Under the pieces are notes generated by a model. That model saw only the letters and a program-made list of their open reading frames with translations, was not told the origin of the DNA and did no database searches. The translations under genes were made by a program, and so were the position numbers. Source: an uncultured Solimonas sp. (GTDB lineage: Bacteria > Pseudomonadota > Gammaproteobacteria > Nevskiales > Nevskiaceae). Taken from it: a stretch of 35,313 nt of DNA. This document shows, piece after piece, positions 16,789 to 24,856 of the stretch (the first letter of the stretch is position 1; each line of letters starts with the position of its first letter). The stretch spans positions 1 through 35,313 of the forward strand of contig CAMLDZ010000021.1 of the NCBI GenBank assembly GCA_946478985.1. Reading direction: 5' to 3'.

Positions 16789-16815
16789 CACGCTCGTCGC
16801 GCAGCGACGCCACCG

Positions 16816-17000
16816 CCCCTCTCCCGCAAGGCGGGAGAGGGGGGAACCGTTTGCGGAGCAAACGGTGGGGTGAGGGCGCGCCGCAGGCGCGTGCGCGGTC
16901 TGCCGCCGCTCCTCATCCGCCCTTCGGGCGTGGTTGGCTTAACTCGTGCTGCCACTGGCAGCACTCGCCGGAGCCAACCACTCTCCCCGCAGGCGGGGAG
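16816..17000. repeat. Cluster of four hairpin-forming repeats
   Basis: The 238-bp gap between adaptor and propeller genes contains no gene but four consecutive inverted repeats. They are the REP-like CCCCTCTCCCGC hairpin (16816-16842), a 9-bp stem ACCGTTTGC/GCAAACGGT (16846-16866), a nested structure with a 10-bp outer stem (16930-16939 with 16972-16981) enclosing an 8-bp inner stem (16946-16953 with 16957-16964), and CTCCCCGC/GCGGGGAG (16983-17000). They may stop transcription or protect mRNA. Confidence 0.85.
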
Positions 17001-17026
17001 AAGGGAAAAGCGTCAGCGATCGCACC

Positions 17027-18508
17027 ATGAGCCATATCGTGCGCCCCCTCCACGAAGCCGATTTCCGCCTCACCTGCGACAACGGTTTCGGCGACGGCTG
17101 GAACCACTACGCGCACAGCATGGCCTGGTTCCGCGGCCGGCTTTACGTCGGCACCACGCGCGCGACGATGGCGATGAACAAGTACAACATCCCGCGGCCG
17201 CCGATCCGGCCGTGGCCGGTCGATTGTCCGGACGATGTCTACGAAGTGCCGCGCCAGGCCGAGATCTGGGAATACACGCCGGAGACCGACACGTGGCTGC
17301 GCGTCTACCAGGCGCCACTGGTGAAGGGGCGCAACGGCCGCATGGTGCCGCGCTACATCGGCCTGCGCGGCATCACCGTGTTCCAGGGGCCGCAAGACCC
17401 GGCGCCGTGCCTGTACGTATCGACCTGGGCGCCGATGCTGGCCGAGCCGCCGGACATCCTGCGCAGCGAGAACGGCCGTGATTTCGGCAACGTGCCGCGG
17501 CCGCCGTGGGCGCCGACGGTGCGCTCGTTCCGCACCCTGCAGATCTTCAAGGGTCGCGTGCACACCACGCCGACGCATGCCGCGGTCGGCGTCGGCCGCG
17601 CGCAGGACGCGATGGGTTCGGAGGCGACGATCTACGCCTGCGACGACCTCAGCACCGGCCAGTGGCTGCCGGCCAATCCGGAAGGTTTCGGCCGCCGCGC
17701 CAACGCGACGATCTTCGAGATGGCGGTGTTCGACGACCACCTTTACGCCGTCACCGTCAATCCGCTCGACGGCCTGGAGTTGTGGAAGACGCCGGGCGGC
17801 GATCTGCCCTACCAATGGACGCGGGTGCTGACGCGCGGCGCCGGCCGCGGCGCGCTCAACGAGACCGGCGGCTGCCTCTGCGAATTCAATGGCGCGCTCT
17901 ATGTCGGCACCGGCATCGCCAATGGCGGCTATCACCGCGCCGTCAACGTCGGCCCGGCTGCCGCCGAACTGCTGCGCGTCTGGCCGGACGATTCCTGGGA
18001 CCTGCTGATGGGCGAGTCGCGGCTGTCCGACGAGGGCGTGCGCTACCCGCTGTCCGGCTACGCGCCGGGCTTCGATTCGCTGTTCAACGGCTACCTGTGG
18101 CGCATGGGCGTGCACGAGGGCCATCTCTACGTCGGCACCTTCAACTGGGCCAACATGCTGCCGTACCTGCCCACGCACACCTGGCCGGAAGACGTGCTGG
18201 CGATGGTGCATCGCTGGGGCGAGGAGAACATCCTGCGCCGCTTCGCCGGTGCCGAGCTGTGGCGCAGTGCCGACGGCCTGCGCTGGGCGCCGGTGACGCG
18301 CAGCGGCTTCGGCAACAAGTACAACTGGGGCGTGCGCAATCTGGTGTCGACGCCGCACGGCCTGTTCGTCGGCACCGCCAATCCGTTCGGACCTACAGTG
18401 GCGCAGCGCATCGACCGCGAGCGCTGGCAGTACGTGCCCAACGCGCGTGGCGGCTGCGAGGTGCTGCTCGGCGTGCCGGGCTCCGGTGCGGCGGCGGCCG
18501 GCACATGA
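17027..18508 (+). CDS. Uncharacterised beta-propeller-like protein
   Basis: Protein of 493 residues without signal peptide or membrane segments. It is rich in repeated W/Y-G-(T)-strand patterns typical of a beta-propeller: MAWFRGRLYVGTTRATMAMN, CLYVSTWAPM, LQIFKGRVHTTPTHAAVG, FEMAVFDDHLYAVTVNPLDG, CEFNGALYVGTGIANGG, GVHEGHLYVGTFNWANML and LVSTPHGLFVGTANPFGP. The spacing of these GxLYVGT units suggests six or seven blades, as in Kelch/BNR-like proteins that read out a ligand or carry a catalytic pocket. I do not recognise the family and assign no function. The ATG at 17027 is used because the first blade starts soon after it and the upstream frame is repeat-derived. The stop overlaps the next start by 4 bp (ATGA), so it is coupled to the sulfotransferase-like gene. 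Confidence 0.6.
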   Translation: MSHIVRPLHEADFRLTCDNGFGDGWNHYAHSMAWFRGRLYVGTTRATMAMNKYNIPRPPIRPWPVDCPDDVYEVPRQAEIWEYTPETDTWLRVYQAPLVKGRNGRMVPRYIGLRGITVFQGPQDPAPCLYVSTWAPMLAEPPDILRSENGRDFGNVPRPPWAPTVRSFRTLQIFKGRVHTTPTHAAVGVGRAQDAMGSEATIYACDDLSTGQWLPANPEGFGRRANATIFEMAVFDDHLYAVTVNPLDGLELWKTPGGDLPYQWTRVLTRGAGRGALNETGGCLCEFNGALYVGTGIANGGYHRAVNVGPAAAELLRVWPDDSWDLLMGESRLSDEGVRYPLSGYAPGFDSLFNGYLWRMGVHEGHLYVGTFNWANMLPYLPTHTWPEDVLAMVHRWGEENILRRFAGAELWRSADGLRWAPVTRSGFGNKYNWGVRNLVSTPHGLFVGTANPFGPTVAQRIDRERWQYVPNARGGCEVLLGVPGSGAAAAGT

Positions 18509-19389
18509 GCGCGGCGCCGATCTTCATTCTCGCCGCGCCGTTCTCCGGTGCCGCGGCGCTGGCGGCGCGGCTGGACGCGCATCCGCAGCTCTGCGCGATC
18601 AGCGAGACCAGCCTGTTCGTCGCCGACACGGTGGCCGAGCTGCTGGAGATCTTCGAGCTGGGGCAGGGCGGCCACGGCGACGGCCTGCTGCGCGCCATCG
18701 CCCAGCTCGAATCCGGCGAGCAGAACGAAACGACGATCGATGAGGCCGCGCGCTGGCTGGCCGAGCGCGCGCACTGGCGCTGCAGCGCGGTGCTGCAGCA
18801 TCTGATCGAGCGCGCCGCGCCGCGGCGGCTGGTGATGCCGGATACCGATGCGGTGCTGCGCCCGGACGACCTGTGCCGGCTGGCGCGCGACTTTGCGCAG
18901 GCCGAGCTGATCCAGCTGCTGCGCCATCCGTGGACGCAGGGCGCGCTGTTCGCGCGCTGGCTCGACGACCGTCTGTTCGTGCCGGCTGATTTCCGCGATC
19001 ACGCGCAGCAGCCGGCGCCGATCGACCCGCAGCTGGCCTGGCTGCGCATCCAGCGCAACATCGCGCAGTGGCTGCAGCCGGCGTTCGGCGCGCGCCTGCG
19101 CATCTGCCGTGATGAAGACCTGCGGAGCGACGAAGCCTTGCGCGCCTTGTGCACGGGCCTGCGACTCGATGCTGCGGCGCTGACGTCGCAAGCGATCGAA
19201 GACTGGCCATTCGCTGGCTACGGTCCGCGTAATGCGCCCTATGGTGTCGAAGCCGAGCTGGTCGAGGACACACCACCGCTACCTGACTGGCTGCAGATGC
19301 CACGGCTGGAGGCCCCCCTGCCATGGCGGGCCGACGGTCGGGGCTTCTCGGCCGACGTCATCGCGCTGGCGCGGCAGTACCGGTACTGA
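18505..19389 (+). CDS. Sulfotransferase-like P-loop protein
   Basis: Protein of 294 residues starting with PIFILAAPFSGAAALAARL, then DAHPQLCAISETSLFVAD. This resembles the 5'-phosphosulfate-binding loop and following helix of bacterial PAPS-dependent sulfotransferases (usually PIFIVGAPRSGTT...LLDAHPQL). The loop is altered: the Arg of PRSGT is Phe and the hydroxyl residue after Gly is Ala. Residues further on, such as LIQLLRHPWTQGALFARWL, agree with the family segment that holds the 3'-phosphate contacts (I-H-L-V-R-DP-R), though here RHPW stands for RDPR. The enzyme may sulfate a metabolite, lipid or sugar, or may have lost catalysis. It overlaps the beta-propeller gene by 4 bp (ATGA) and is followed directly by a strong terminator. 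Certainty about function is moderate. Confidence 0.55.
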   Translation: MSAAPIFILAAPFSGAAALAARLDAHPQLCAISETSLFVADTVAELLEIFELGQGGHGDGLLRAIAQLESGEQNETTIDEAARWLAERAHWRCSAVLQHLIERAAPRRLVMPDTDAVLRPDDLCRLARDFAQAELIQLLRHPWTQGALFARWLDDRLFVPADFRDHAQQPAPIDPQLAWLRIQRNIAQWLQPAFGARLRICRDEDLRSDEALRALCTGLRLDAAALTSQAIEDWPFAGYGPRNAPYGVEAELVEDTPPLPDWLQMPRLEAPLPWRADGRGFSADVIALARQYRY

Positions 19390-19390
19390 C

Positions 19391-19417
19391 AAAGGCCCCG
19401 CGTCGGCGGGGCCTTTT
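19391..19417 (+). terminator. Intrinsic terminator after the sulfotransferase-like gene
   Basis: A perfect 11-bp stem AAAGGCCCCGC / GCGGGGCCTTT with a 4-nt loop, closing in TTTT, begins 2 bp after the stop. The leading AAA makes it usable on the opposite strand for the convergent TonB-receptor gene (stop at 19457). Confidence 0.9.
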
Positions 19418-19456
19418 CACGCAACGTCATTCGTAGCGACAGACGCCCGCGTTGAA

Positions 19457-21622
19457 TCAGAACTTCCAGTCCAGAGCGGCGACGAAGTTGCGCGGCGCCG
19501 CGTAGTAGCCGACCTGGTAAAGGCTGGTGATGTACTTTTCGTCAGTCAGGTTGTTGAGGTTGAGACGCACCGTCAGTGCCTTGTTGATGTCGTAGCGCGC
19601 AAAGGCGTTGAGCAACACGTAGTGGTCCTGACGGATCATCACATTGGTGTTCTCGTCGAGTTTGGCGATGTCGCTCTGCCAGCGACCGCCGACGCCCAGC
19701 GTCAGGTCGGTCGCGCCCGGCACCTGGCTCGACAGCTGCAGGTTGACGGTGCGGCGCGGCACCCACTCGTAGACGTTGTTGCCGGTATCGCCATGCAACT
19801 GCAGCGCGGTGAAGCCGAGCACCAGATCGACGTAATCGTGCGGCTTGCCGGTGACTTCCAGCTCGTAGCCCTTCGACTCCACATCGATGCCCTGGTAGTA
19901 GTACTGGCCGGCGCTGTTGAGGCCGGCGAAGGTCGCCAGCTTTTCCTGCTTGGCGGTGAACCAGGCCAGCGTCGTCAGCAGGCGCTTGCCCATCCAGTCG
20001 GCCTTGACGCCGACTTCGTAATTCACGCCCTTGGACGGGTCCAGATACTTCTGGTTGATGTCGTATTCGTCCTGCGGTTGGTAGATGTCCGAGTAACTGG
20101 CATAGCCGAGCAGGTTGTCGATGATTTGATAGGTCAGGCCGGCGTACGGCGCGAGCTTGCTCTCGGTTTGATCATAGGGGCCGCTGAATACGCCGTCGCC
20201 GTCACGCTGAAACTCCGACCAGTTGAAGCCGAGCACGGCTTTGAGCTGGCTCGTCAGCGCGAGGCGGCTGGCTGCGTAGGCGCGCGTCAGGCGCTGTTTG
20301 CTGAGGCTGTAGAAAATCGTTTCGCCCCACTGCGGCTCCGGAAAGATGTCGCCCGGATACGGGAACGCCGGCAGCGCACCCCAGTTCGGATCGGTGTCCG
20401 GCACGGGACGCCAGCGCATGTTCTCCTTGCTGGTCGACTGGTTGATGCCGACGATCAGTTCGTGCGTCCGGCCGAACAGCTCGAAGTTGCCGTCGAGATT
20501 GAGGTCGAGCAGGTGCGCGTGGTTCTTGCTCGGATAGCTGCCCGGGTTGCCATACAGGCCGGTGGCGGTGTCCGGGTCCAGACCGGTGAGGGTGTAGACG
20601 TAGAACAGGTACGCATCGTCCTTCACGTGGCGGAAGTTGTAGCTGGCCTTGAGATTCCAGTCCGGCGACAGCGCATACGTGTATTCGGCGAAGGCGGTCT
20701 GCGTGGTGGTGTCCCAGAACGTCCAGTCCAGCGAGGTCGACGCGCTGCGCGGGAACTCTGCCTGCGTGCCGTCGCTGTTGGACAGCACCAGGGCACCCCA
20801 GAGGTTGCCGTCGGTGTTGGCCTGCTGGTGCGAGTAGCCGAAGGTCAGCGTCGAGTTGTCGCCGATCTGGCCGTCGATGACGCCGTAGAAGAAGGTACGG
20901 TCGTCGCTCTTGCCGCGCAGCCAGGAATCCTTGTCCTCGGCGGCGACCACGACGCGGCCGGCCCAGCTGCCGTCGGCGGTCAGCGGCGTCGAGTAATCCG
21001 CCTCGATGCGCTTGAAGTCCCAGGAGCCGAACGACACGCCCAGGCTGCCCTGTGCCTGGTTGGTGGGGCGCTTGCGCACGTAGTTGATGGTGCCGGCGGA
21101 ATTGCCGACGCCGGTCAGCAGGCCGTTGGCGCCGCGGATCACTTCCAGCTTCTCGTAGCCGAACGAGTCCATCGCGCCGGTGACGATGCCCCAGCCGTTG
21201 GGCATGCCGACGCCGTCGATCTGCGTGCTCTTGATCTCGAAACCGCGCGCGATGTAGTTGGTGCGATTGGTTTCCCATTCCTCGACATTGATGCCGGTGG
21301 CCAGGCGCAGCGCGTCGTTGAGGTTGTAGGCGGCGAAGTTCTCCATCTGCCGGCGGTCGACCGTGCTGATCGACTGCGGCGTCTCCGCGATCGAGATGTT
21401 GAGGCCGGTGGCGCCCTTGCTGACGCGATCCTCGCGCTTGCCGACGATCAGGATCGTCTCGATCTCGCCTTCGCCGTCCGCCTGCGCGACCTCGGTGGCC
21501 GGCGCGGCGCCGGCTTCCTCAACCGCCAGATCCTCTTTGCCGTCTTGCACGTCCTGCGCGTGCAGCGCGCCGCTGATGCCGACGCCCAGCAGGGCGATGG
21601 TGCTGCTCAAGCCGAAACGCAT
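19457..21622 (-). CDS. TonB-dependent siderophore receptor
   Basis: Outer-membrane receptor of 721 residues. The signal peptide MRFGLSSTIALLGVGISGALHA is followed by a Glu-rich segment and EIETILIVGKRED, a TonB-box/plug start. The plug (about 60-190) has the siderophore-receptor features ETPQSISTVDRRQMENF, NYIARGFEI, the FGYEKLEVIRGANGLL pattern and GTINYVRKRPT. The remainder alternates aromatic-ended beta-strands of a 22-stranded barrel and ends with FVAALDWKF, the usual terminal aromatic for Bam recognition. FpvA/FoxA/FhuE-like ferric-siderophore uptake driven by TonB-ExbBD is the expected role; the siderophore is not evident. A 15-bp Fur box lies 122 bp upstream, so iron repression is likely. 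I start at the ATG at 21622, behind CCTTGGAGA, because the signal peptide begins there; an ATG at 21724 is upstream of it. Confidence 0.9.
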   Translation of the reverse strand: MRFGLSSTIALLGVGISGALHAQDVQDGKEDLAVEEAGAAPATEVAQADGEGEIETILIVGKREDRVSKGATGLNISIAETPQSISTVDRRQMENFAAYNLNDALRLATGINVEEWETNRTNYIARGFEIKSTQIDGVGMPNGWGIVTGAMDSFGYEKLEVIRGANGLLTGVGNSAGTINYVRKRPTNQAQGSLGVSFGSWDFKRIEADYSTPLTADGSWAGRVVVAAEDKDSWLRGKSDDRTFFYGVIDGQIGDNSTLTFGYSHQQANTDGNLWGALVLSNSDGTQAEFPRSASTSLDWTFWDTTTQTAFAEYTYALSPDWNLKASYNFRHVKDDAYLFYVYTLTGLDPDTATGLYGNPGSYPSKNHAHLLDLNLDGNFELFGRTHELIVGINQSTSKENMRWRPVPDTDPNWGALPAFPYPGDIFPEPQWGETIFYSLSKQRLTRAYAASRLALTSQLKAVLGFNWSEFQRDGDGVFSGPYDQTESKLAPYAGLTYQIIDNLLGYASYSDIYQPQDEYDINQKYLDPSKGVNYEVGVKADWMGKRLLTTLAWFTAKQEKLATFAGLNSAGQYYYQGIDVESKGYELEVTGKPHDYVDLVLGFTALQLHGDTGNNVYEWVPRRTVNLQLSSQVPGATDLTLGVGGRWQSDIAKLDENTNVMIRQDHYVLLNAFARYDINKALTVRLNLNNLTDEKYITSLYQVGYYAAPRNFVAALDWKF

Positions 21623-21743
21623 GTCTTCAATCTCCAAGGAAAAGCGCTGCAGTGCGGGGCCTTGCCCCATGCCGGACCCCGGGCGTGCCCCCTCGGCATC
21701 CGGCATGGCCTGCCCGCGACACACCTGTATTCACAGACGTTAA

Positions 21744-21758
21744 TGATATTGATTATCA
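21744..21758 (-). promoter_or_regulatory. Fur-binding site (Fur box) of the TonB receptor gene
   Basis: TGATATTGATTATCA matches the 7-1-7 Fur core TGATAATnATTATCA in 13 of its 14 specified positions. It lies 122 bp before the receptor start. In iron-replete cells Fur-Fe2+ would repress the gene. Confidence 0.85.
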
Positions 21759-22053
21759 GTTATGTGTCGTGTCCACGGCAATGCCCGCCGTCCAAACGGT
21801 CGGGTGCAGCTCGGCGGCGAGGCGTCAGGGATTTACAGCGAGGCTGTTGCGCAGCGGGCGGATGTGCGCCTCGCGGGCGCGCAGGCGGGTGTCGCGGCAA
21901 TCGCCGGACGAGGCGCGGCCGTCGGCGCGCGGCTGGAAAAAGCGGCGATCGAACGGCAGGCGCGGCTGTTCGCTCAGGCGCAGCGCAACCGGCGGTTCGG
22001 CGGCCGCCAGGCCGAGACGCCGCGGCGCGGCGGCGCGGCGTGCGGATGCAGCG
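21759..22053. other. Intergenic stretch between Fur box and glycosyltransferase
   Basis: Almost 300 bp of GC-rich DNA with no convincing gene. The minus-strand frame behind the glycosyltransferase is open to 21825 but reads as Arg/Ala-rich shadow sequence without motifs. The receptor promoter is probably at its left end. Confidence 0.45.
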
Positions 22054-22947
22054 CTACAGCAGCCATTGCAGCGGAGGCTGCCGTGGCGCATCGACGGCAG
22101 CGGGCGGAGCAGGCAGGCGTTGCTGGCGCCGCGCCGGATCGAAAGCGCTGTGCGCCGCCCGGCCGCTGATGCCGAGTGCCCACAGCGCTGCGTACTTCTG
22201 GTGCGCGTATTGCGCCAGCAGCAGCGCCAGTAGCAGGCCGCGGCTGCCGTCGAACACCAGCCCGCGGCCGAAGTACTGCAGCAGAAATTCGAAGCTGCCG
22301 CGCAGCGGCGCGTACCACACCGCGCAACGGTCGCCGCGGGCATGCTTTTCCTGCGCCAGCAGCCAGGCGTACTGCGCGTGCTTGTCGACCGCGTGGCGGT
22401 AGTCGCGGAAGCTGTCGTGCTCGATACGTGCGCCGAGCTGCCCGACCGGGCCGGGCGGGAAGCTGACATTCTCGTGCACCTGCGCCGGCGCATACCAGGC
22501 GCCGTCGCGGCGAAACAGGCGTTTCTGCGGTGCGGCGTAGCGGCCACCAAAGCGCAGTGCCTTGCCGAGCAGCAGCGGCTGCCAGCGGATCGTCCAGGCC
22601 ACGGCCGCCGGTGCGACAGCCGACAGCGTGCGGTCGATTTCCGCGCGCAGCTGCGGCGTCACCCGCTCGTCGGCGTCGAGCGCCAGCACGTAATCGCCGC
22701 GTGCGGCATCCAGCGCGCGCTGCCGCTGTGCGCCGTAGCCGGGCCAGTCAGTGATGCGCACGCTGTCCGCGTAGCGCTGCGCGATCTCGACCGTGCCGTC
22801 GCGGCTGCCGCTGTCGAAGACGATGATCTCGTCCGCCCAGCCGGCCACCGACTGCAGGCAGGCCTCGATGCGGTCCGCCTCGTTGTGGCAGATCAACAGC
22901 ACCGACAACGAATGGCGGCGCGGCGAGCGGGGCAGAAGCGTGGACAT
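22054..22947 (-). CDS. Family 2 glycosyltransferase (WaaE/KdtX-like)
   Basis: GT-A fold glycosyltransferase of 297 residues. It starts SLSVLLICHNEADRIEACLQSV and EIIVFDSGSRDGTVEIAQ, then LALDADERVTPQLRAEI with the DAD-type Asp pair that binds the metal and nucleotide sugar, LRFGGRYAAPQKRLFRRDGAW and AQVHENVSFP. This pattern is that of the WaaE/KdtX branch, which adds a glucose or heptose to the LPS inner core, or of similar lipid-linked sugar transferases, at the cytoplasmic face of the inner membrane. The final 30 residues are Arg/Pro/Gln rich and may be divergent. It lies behind the long lipid-synthase operon with a hairpin between them (23014-23035), so it may be separate from it. A role in glycosylating the operon's product is possible but only inferred. 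Confidence 0.8.
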   Translation of the reverse strand: MSTLLPRSPRRHSLSVLLICHNEADRIEACLQSVAGWADEIIVFDSGSRDGTVEIAQRYADSVRITDWPGYGAQRQRALDAARGDYVLALDADERVTPQLRAEIDRTLSAVAPAAVAWTIRWQPLLLGKALRFGGRYAAPQKRLFRRDGAWYAPAQVHENVSFPPGPVGQLGARIEHDSFRDYRHAVDKHAQYAWLLAQEKHARGDRCAVWYAPLRGSFEFLLQYFGRGLVFDGSRGLLLALLLAQYAHQKYAALWALGISGRAAHSAFDPARRQQRLPAPPAAVDAPRQPPLQWLL

Positions 22948-23013
22948 GGCGCGGCCGTGACAAGGGCCTTGCAGCTTAGCGGCCGTGTCGCCTGCGGCTG
23001 GATTTGCTGAGAA

Positions 23014-23035
23014 GACGGTCTGAGCTTAGACCGTC
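23014..23035 (-). terminator. Hairpin at the end of the lipid-synthase operon
   Basis: 8-bp perfect stem GACGGTCT/AGACCGTC with a 6-nt loop, 20 bp after the stop of the spermidine-synthase-like gene and before the glycosyltransferase gene. The trailing minus-strand sequence (TTCTC) is only weakly T-rich, so termination may be partial. Confidence 0.5.
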
Positions 23036-23054
23036 GGTACCGCCCGCGGCTGCG

Positions 23055-24008
23055 TCAGCCGTTGCGCCGTAGCCGCTGGCGGTCGCTGCGCTGCAGGCGC
23101 TGTGCGAAGTCGGGAAAGTCCAGCCCGTGCACCTCGAACAGCGCGCTGGCGCGCTGATGGATGCGCGGCCAGTCGATCGCCTGCTGCGGCGCGTTGAAGG
23201 CGAACAGCAGGCGGTTGCCGCCGCGGACCTGCAGCGTCAGGCAGTTGCCGTCAAAGGCCTCGGCAACGGTGGCGACGACGGCGCCGATGCGGTTTTCCAG
23301 GCCGATCAGGTTGATCACCGCCAGCCCGTGCGGATGCAGCCGCGTCTTGAGGGTTTCGTAGAACGCCGGCTCGCCGAACACGGCGGCGGTACCCCAGCGG
23401 TCGCAGCCGTCGATCAGCACCACGTCGGCGCGCTCCTCGGCGCTCGCGAAGTAATCGGCGGCGTCGGCGTGAACCAGTCGCACGCGCGTGTCGTCGAGCG
23501 GCAGCTCGAACAGCTCCGACAGACCGATGACGTCGGCGTCGATCTCCACCGTCGTCACCCGCGTCAGCGGCAGCTGGCGCGCGCAGTAGCGCGTCAGCGA
23601 GCCGCCGCCGAGACCGACGATCACCACGTGGCGCGGCTGCGGGTGGAACAGCAGGAAGGCCATCATCTTGCGCGTGTAGGCGAAGCCGAGCGCCGTCGGA
23701 TCGCGCAGATCCATCTCGCTCTGCACCGAGCGCAGGTCGAAGTGCAGGGTGCGGGTCACGCCGTCGTCGAGCACGAACGGCCGTGCGTAGGCGCCGCTGC
23801 GCAGCTGCTGCAGGATCTCGCAGAGGTCGGTGCCGGCGGGCTCGCGCAGGCGGATCACGCCGTCGTGATGCAGCACCGTGCCGGGAATCTCGAACCAGTG
23901 GTCCTCGGCCTTTGCGCTGCGCTTGCGCCGCTGCAGCGCGCCGCGGCCGAGCCGGCGGGGCGTTGCCGGTGCCGGTGGCGGTGGCGTCGGGTCGGTGGCA
24001 TCGCTCAT
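23055..24008 (-). CDS. Spermidine synthase-like (SpeE-fold) methyltransferase-type protein
   Basis: Protein of 317 residues with a Pro/Ala-rich N-terminus (about 1-35) and then a Rossmann domain of the SpeE/methyltransferase class. VVIVGLGGGSLTRYC (129-142) is the nucleotide-binding glycine loop, TTVEIDADVIGLS contains the acidic residue that would contact the ribose, HADAADYF and DVVLIDGCD are the later motifs, and AFYETLKTRLHPHGLAVINL is also typical. Real spermidine synthases transfer aminopropyl groups; the surroundings here (PKS, ACP, acyltransferase) speak against polyamine synthesis, so a methyl or other alkyl transfer onto the operon's product is conceivable. It overlaps the alpha/beta hydrolase gene by 4 bp (ATGA). 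The label spermidine synthase should not be taken literally. Confidence 0.7.
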   Translation of the reverse strand: MSDATDPTPPPPAPATPRRLGRGALQRRKRSAKAEDHWFEIPGTVLHHDGVIRLREPAGTDLCEILQQLRSGAYARPFVLDDGVTRTLHFDLRSVQSEMDLRDPTALGFAYTRKMMAFLLFHPQPRHVVIVGLGGGSLTRYCARQLPLTRVTTVEIDADVIGLSELFELPLDDTRVRLVHADAADYFASAEERADVVLIDGCDRWGTAAVFGEPAFYETLKTRLHPHGLAVINLIGLENRIGAVVATVAEAFDGNCLTLQVRGGNRLLFAFNAPQQAIDWPRIHQRASALFEVHGLDFPDFAQRLQRSDRQRLRRNG

Positions 24009-24856
24009 GTCAGAAACGCCGTGAGGATCTCGATCGTCCGCTGCGGCTGGCTGATCGGGAAGAAATGCCCGGCGGCGATGCGCTCGTAGCGCGCCTGCGG
24101 CAGCAGGCCGGCGAGCGCACGGCCGGAGATGTCGTTGCGGCCGCCGGCGGCGTACAGCAGCAGCGTTGGCAGGCGCAGCGCGGCGATCGCTTCTATGCTC
24201 GCGCCCGGCTCGCGGAACTCCGCCATCGCCGTGGTGTTATCGATCAGGCGCAACCACTGCTGCGCGGCGCGCTGCGCACCGCGGCCTTCGCCAAACGGCG
24301 TGAACTCGTCGCGCGCTTCGTGCTGCGTGCCGGCCACGTGCAGCCGCGCCGCCGCTTCCAGAAAGCGCAGGCCGACTTCGGTTTCCGCCTCCCAGTCGTA
24401 GCCGAATGCGGCGCTGCTGCGTGCGGCCGTCTCCTGCTCGAACGGCGTCAGCACCTCGACGTCGCGCAGGCGCATCTGCGGCTGCAGCCGGTGCACGCGG
24501 GCGTCGAGCAGGGCCAGATGCGTGAAGCGCTGCGGCGCGATGACCGCGGCTTCCAGCGCGCAGGAACCGCCGTAGCTGTGGCCGATCAGCGCGGCGCTTT
24601 CGATGCCGGCCTGGTCGAGCAGCTCGTGAAGGCCCTGGCCGAGCGCGCCGGCGCTGTAGCCGGACAGCGGCATGGCGCTGTAGCCGTGGCCGGGTAGGTC
24701 GAACAGCGTGACGCGGTAGCGGTCGCGCAGGCTGCTGGCGACACTGCCGTACCAGAACGCGCGATTGGTCGCCAGGCCGTGGACCAGCACCAGATCCGGG
24801 CCTTCGCCCATCTGCTGCCAGGCGATCTCGTGGCCGCCCAGCGTCGCCGTCGGCAT
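24005..24856 (-). CDS. Alpha/beta hydrolase
   Basis: Cytoplasmic alpha/beta hydrolase of 283 residues. The oxyanion motif VLVHGLATNRAFWYG, the nucleophile elbow ALIGHSYGGSCALE with Ser as catalytic residue, a probable Asp in the LLLYAAGGRNDISG region and His near YERIAAGHFFPISQP complete the triad. In a polyketide or fatty acid operon such an enzyme may serve as thioesterase, releasing the acyl chain from the ACP, or as esterase. It overlaps the ACP gene by one base (TAATG) and the next gene by four (ATGA), which shows tight translational coupling. Substrate unknown. Confidence 0.82.
   Translation of the reverse strand: MPTATLGGHEIAWQQMGEGPDLVLVHGLATNRAFWYGSVASSLRDRYRVTLFDLPGHGYSAMPLSGYSAGALGQGLHELLDQAGIESAALIGHSYGGSCALEAAVIAPQRFTHLALLDARVHRLQPQMRLRDVEVLTPFEQETAARSSAAFGYDWEAETEVGLRFLEAAARLHVAGTQHEARDEFTPFGEGRGAQRAAQQWLRLIDNTTAMAEFREPGASIEAIAALRLPTLLLYAAGGRNDISGRALAGLLPQARYERIAAGHFFPISQPQRTIEILTAFLT

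Noticed and set aside
16816..17000. Regular repeat spacing suggesting a CRISPR array
   Set aside because: Only a few different inverted repeats, no identical direct repeats with unique spacers, no cas genes.
21762..22169. Plus-strand 135-codon frame near the Fur box
   Set aside because: Ala/Arg-rich, overlaps the end of the glycosyltransferase gene and has no ribosome-binding site or family pattern.
19232..22402. 1056-codon plus-strand frame under the TonB receptor
   Set aside because: Antisense of a receptor with clear plug and barrel motifs and a Fur box.
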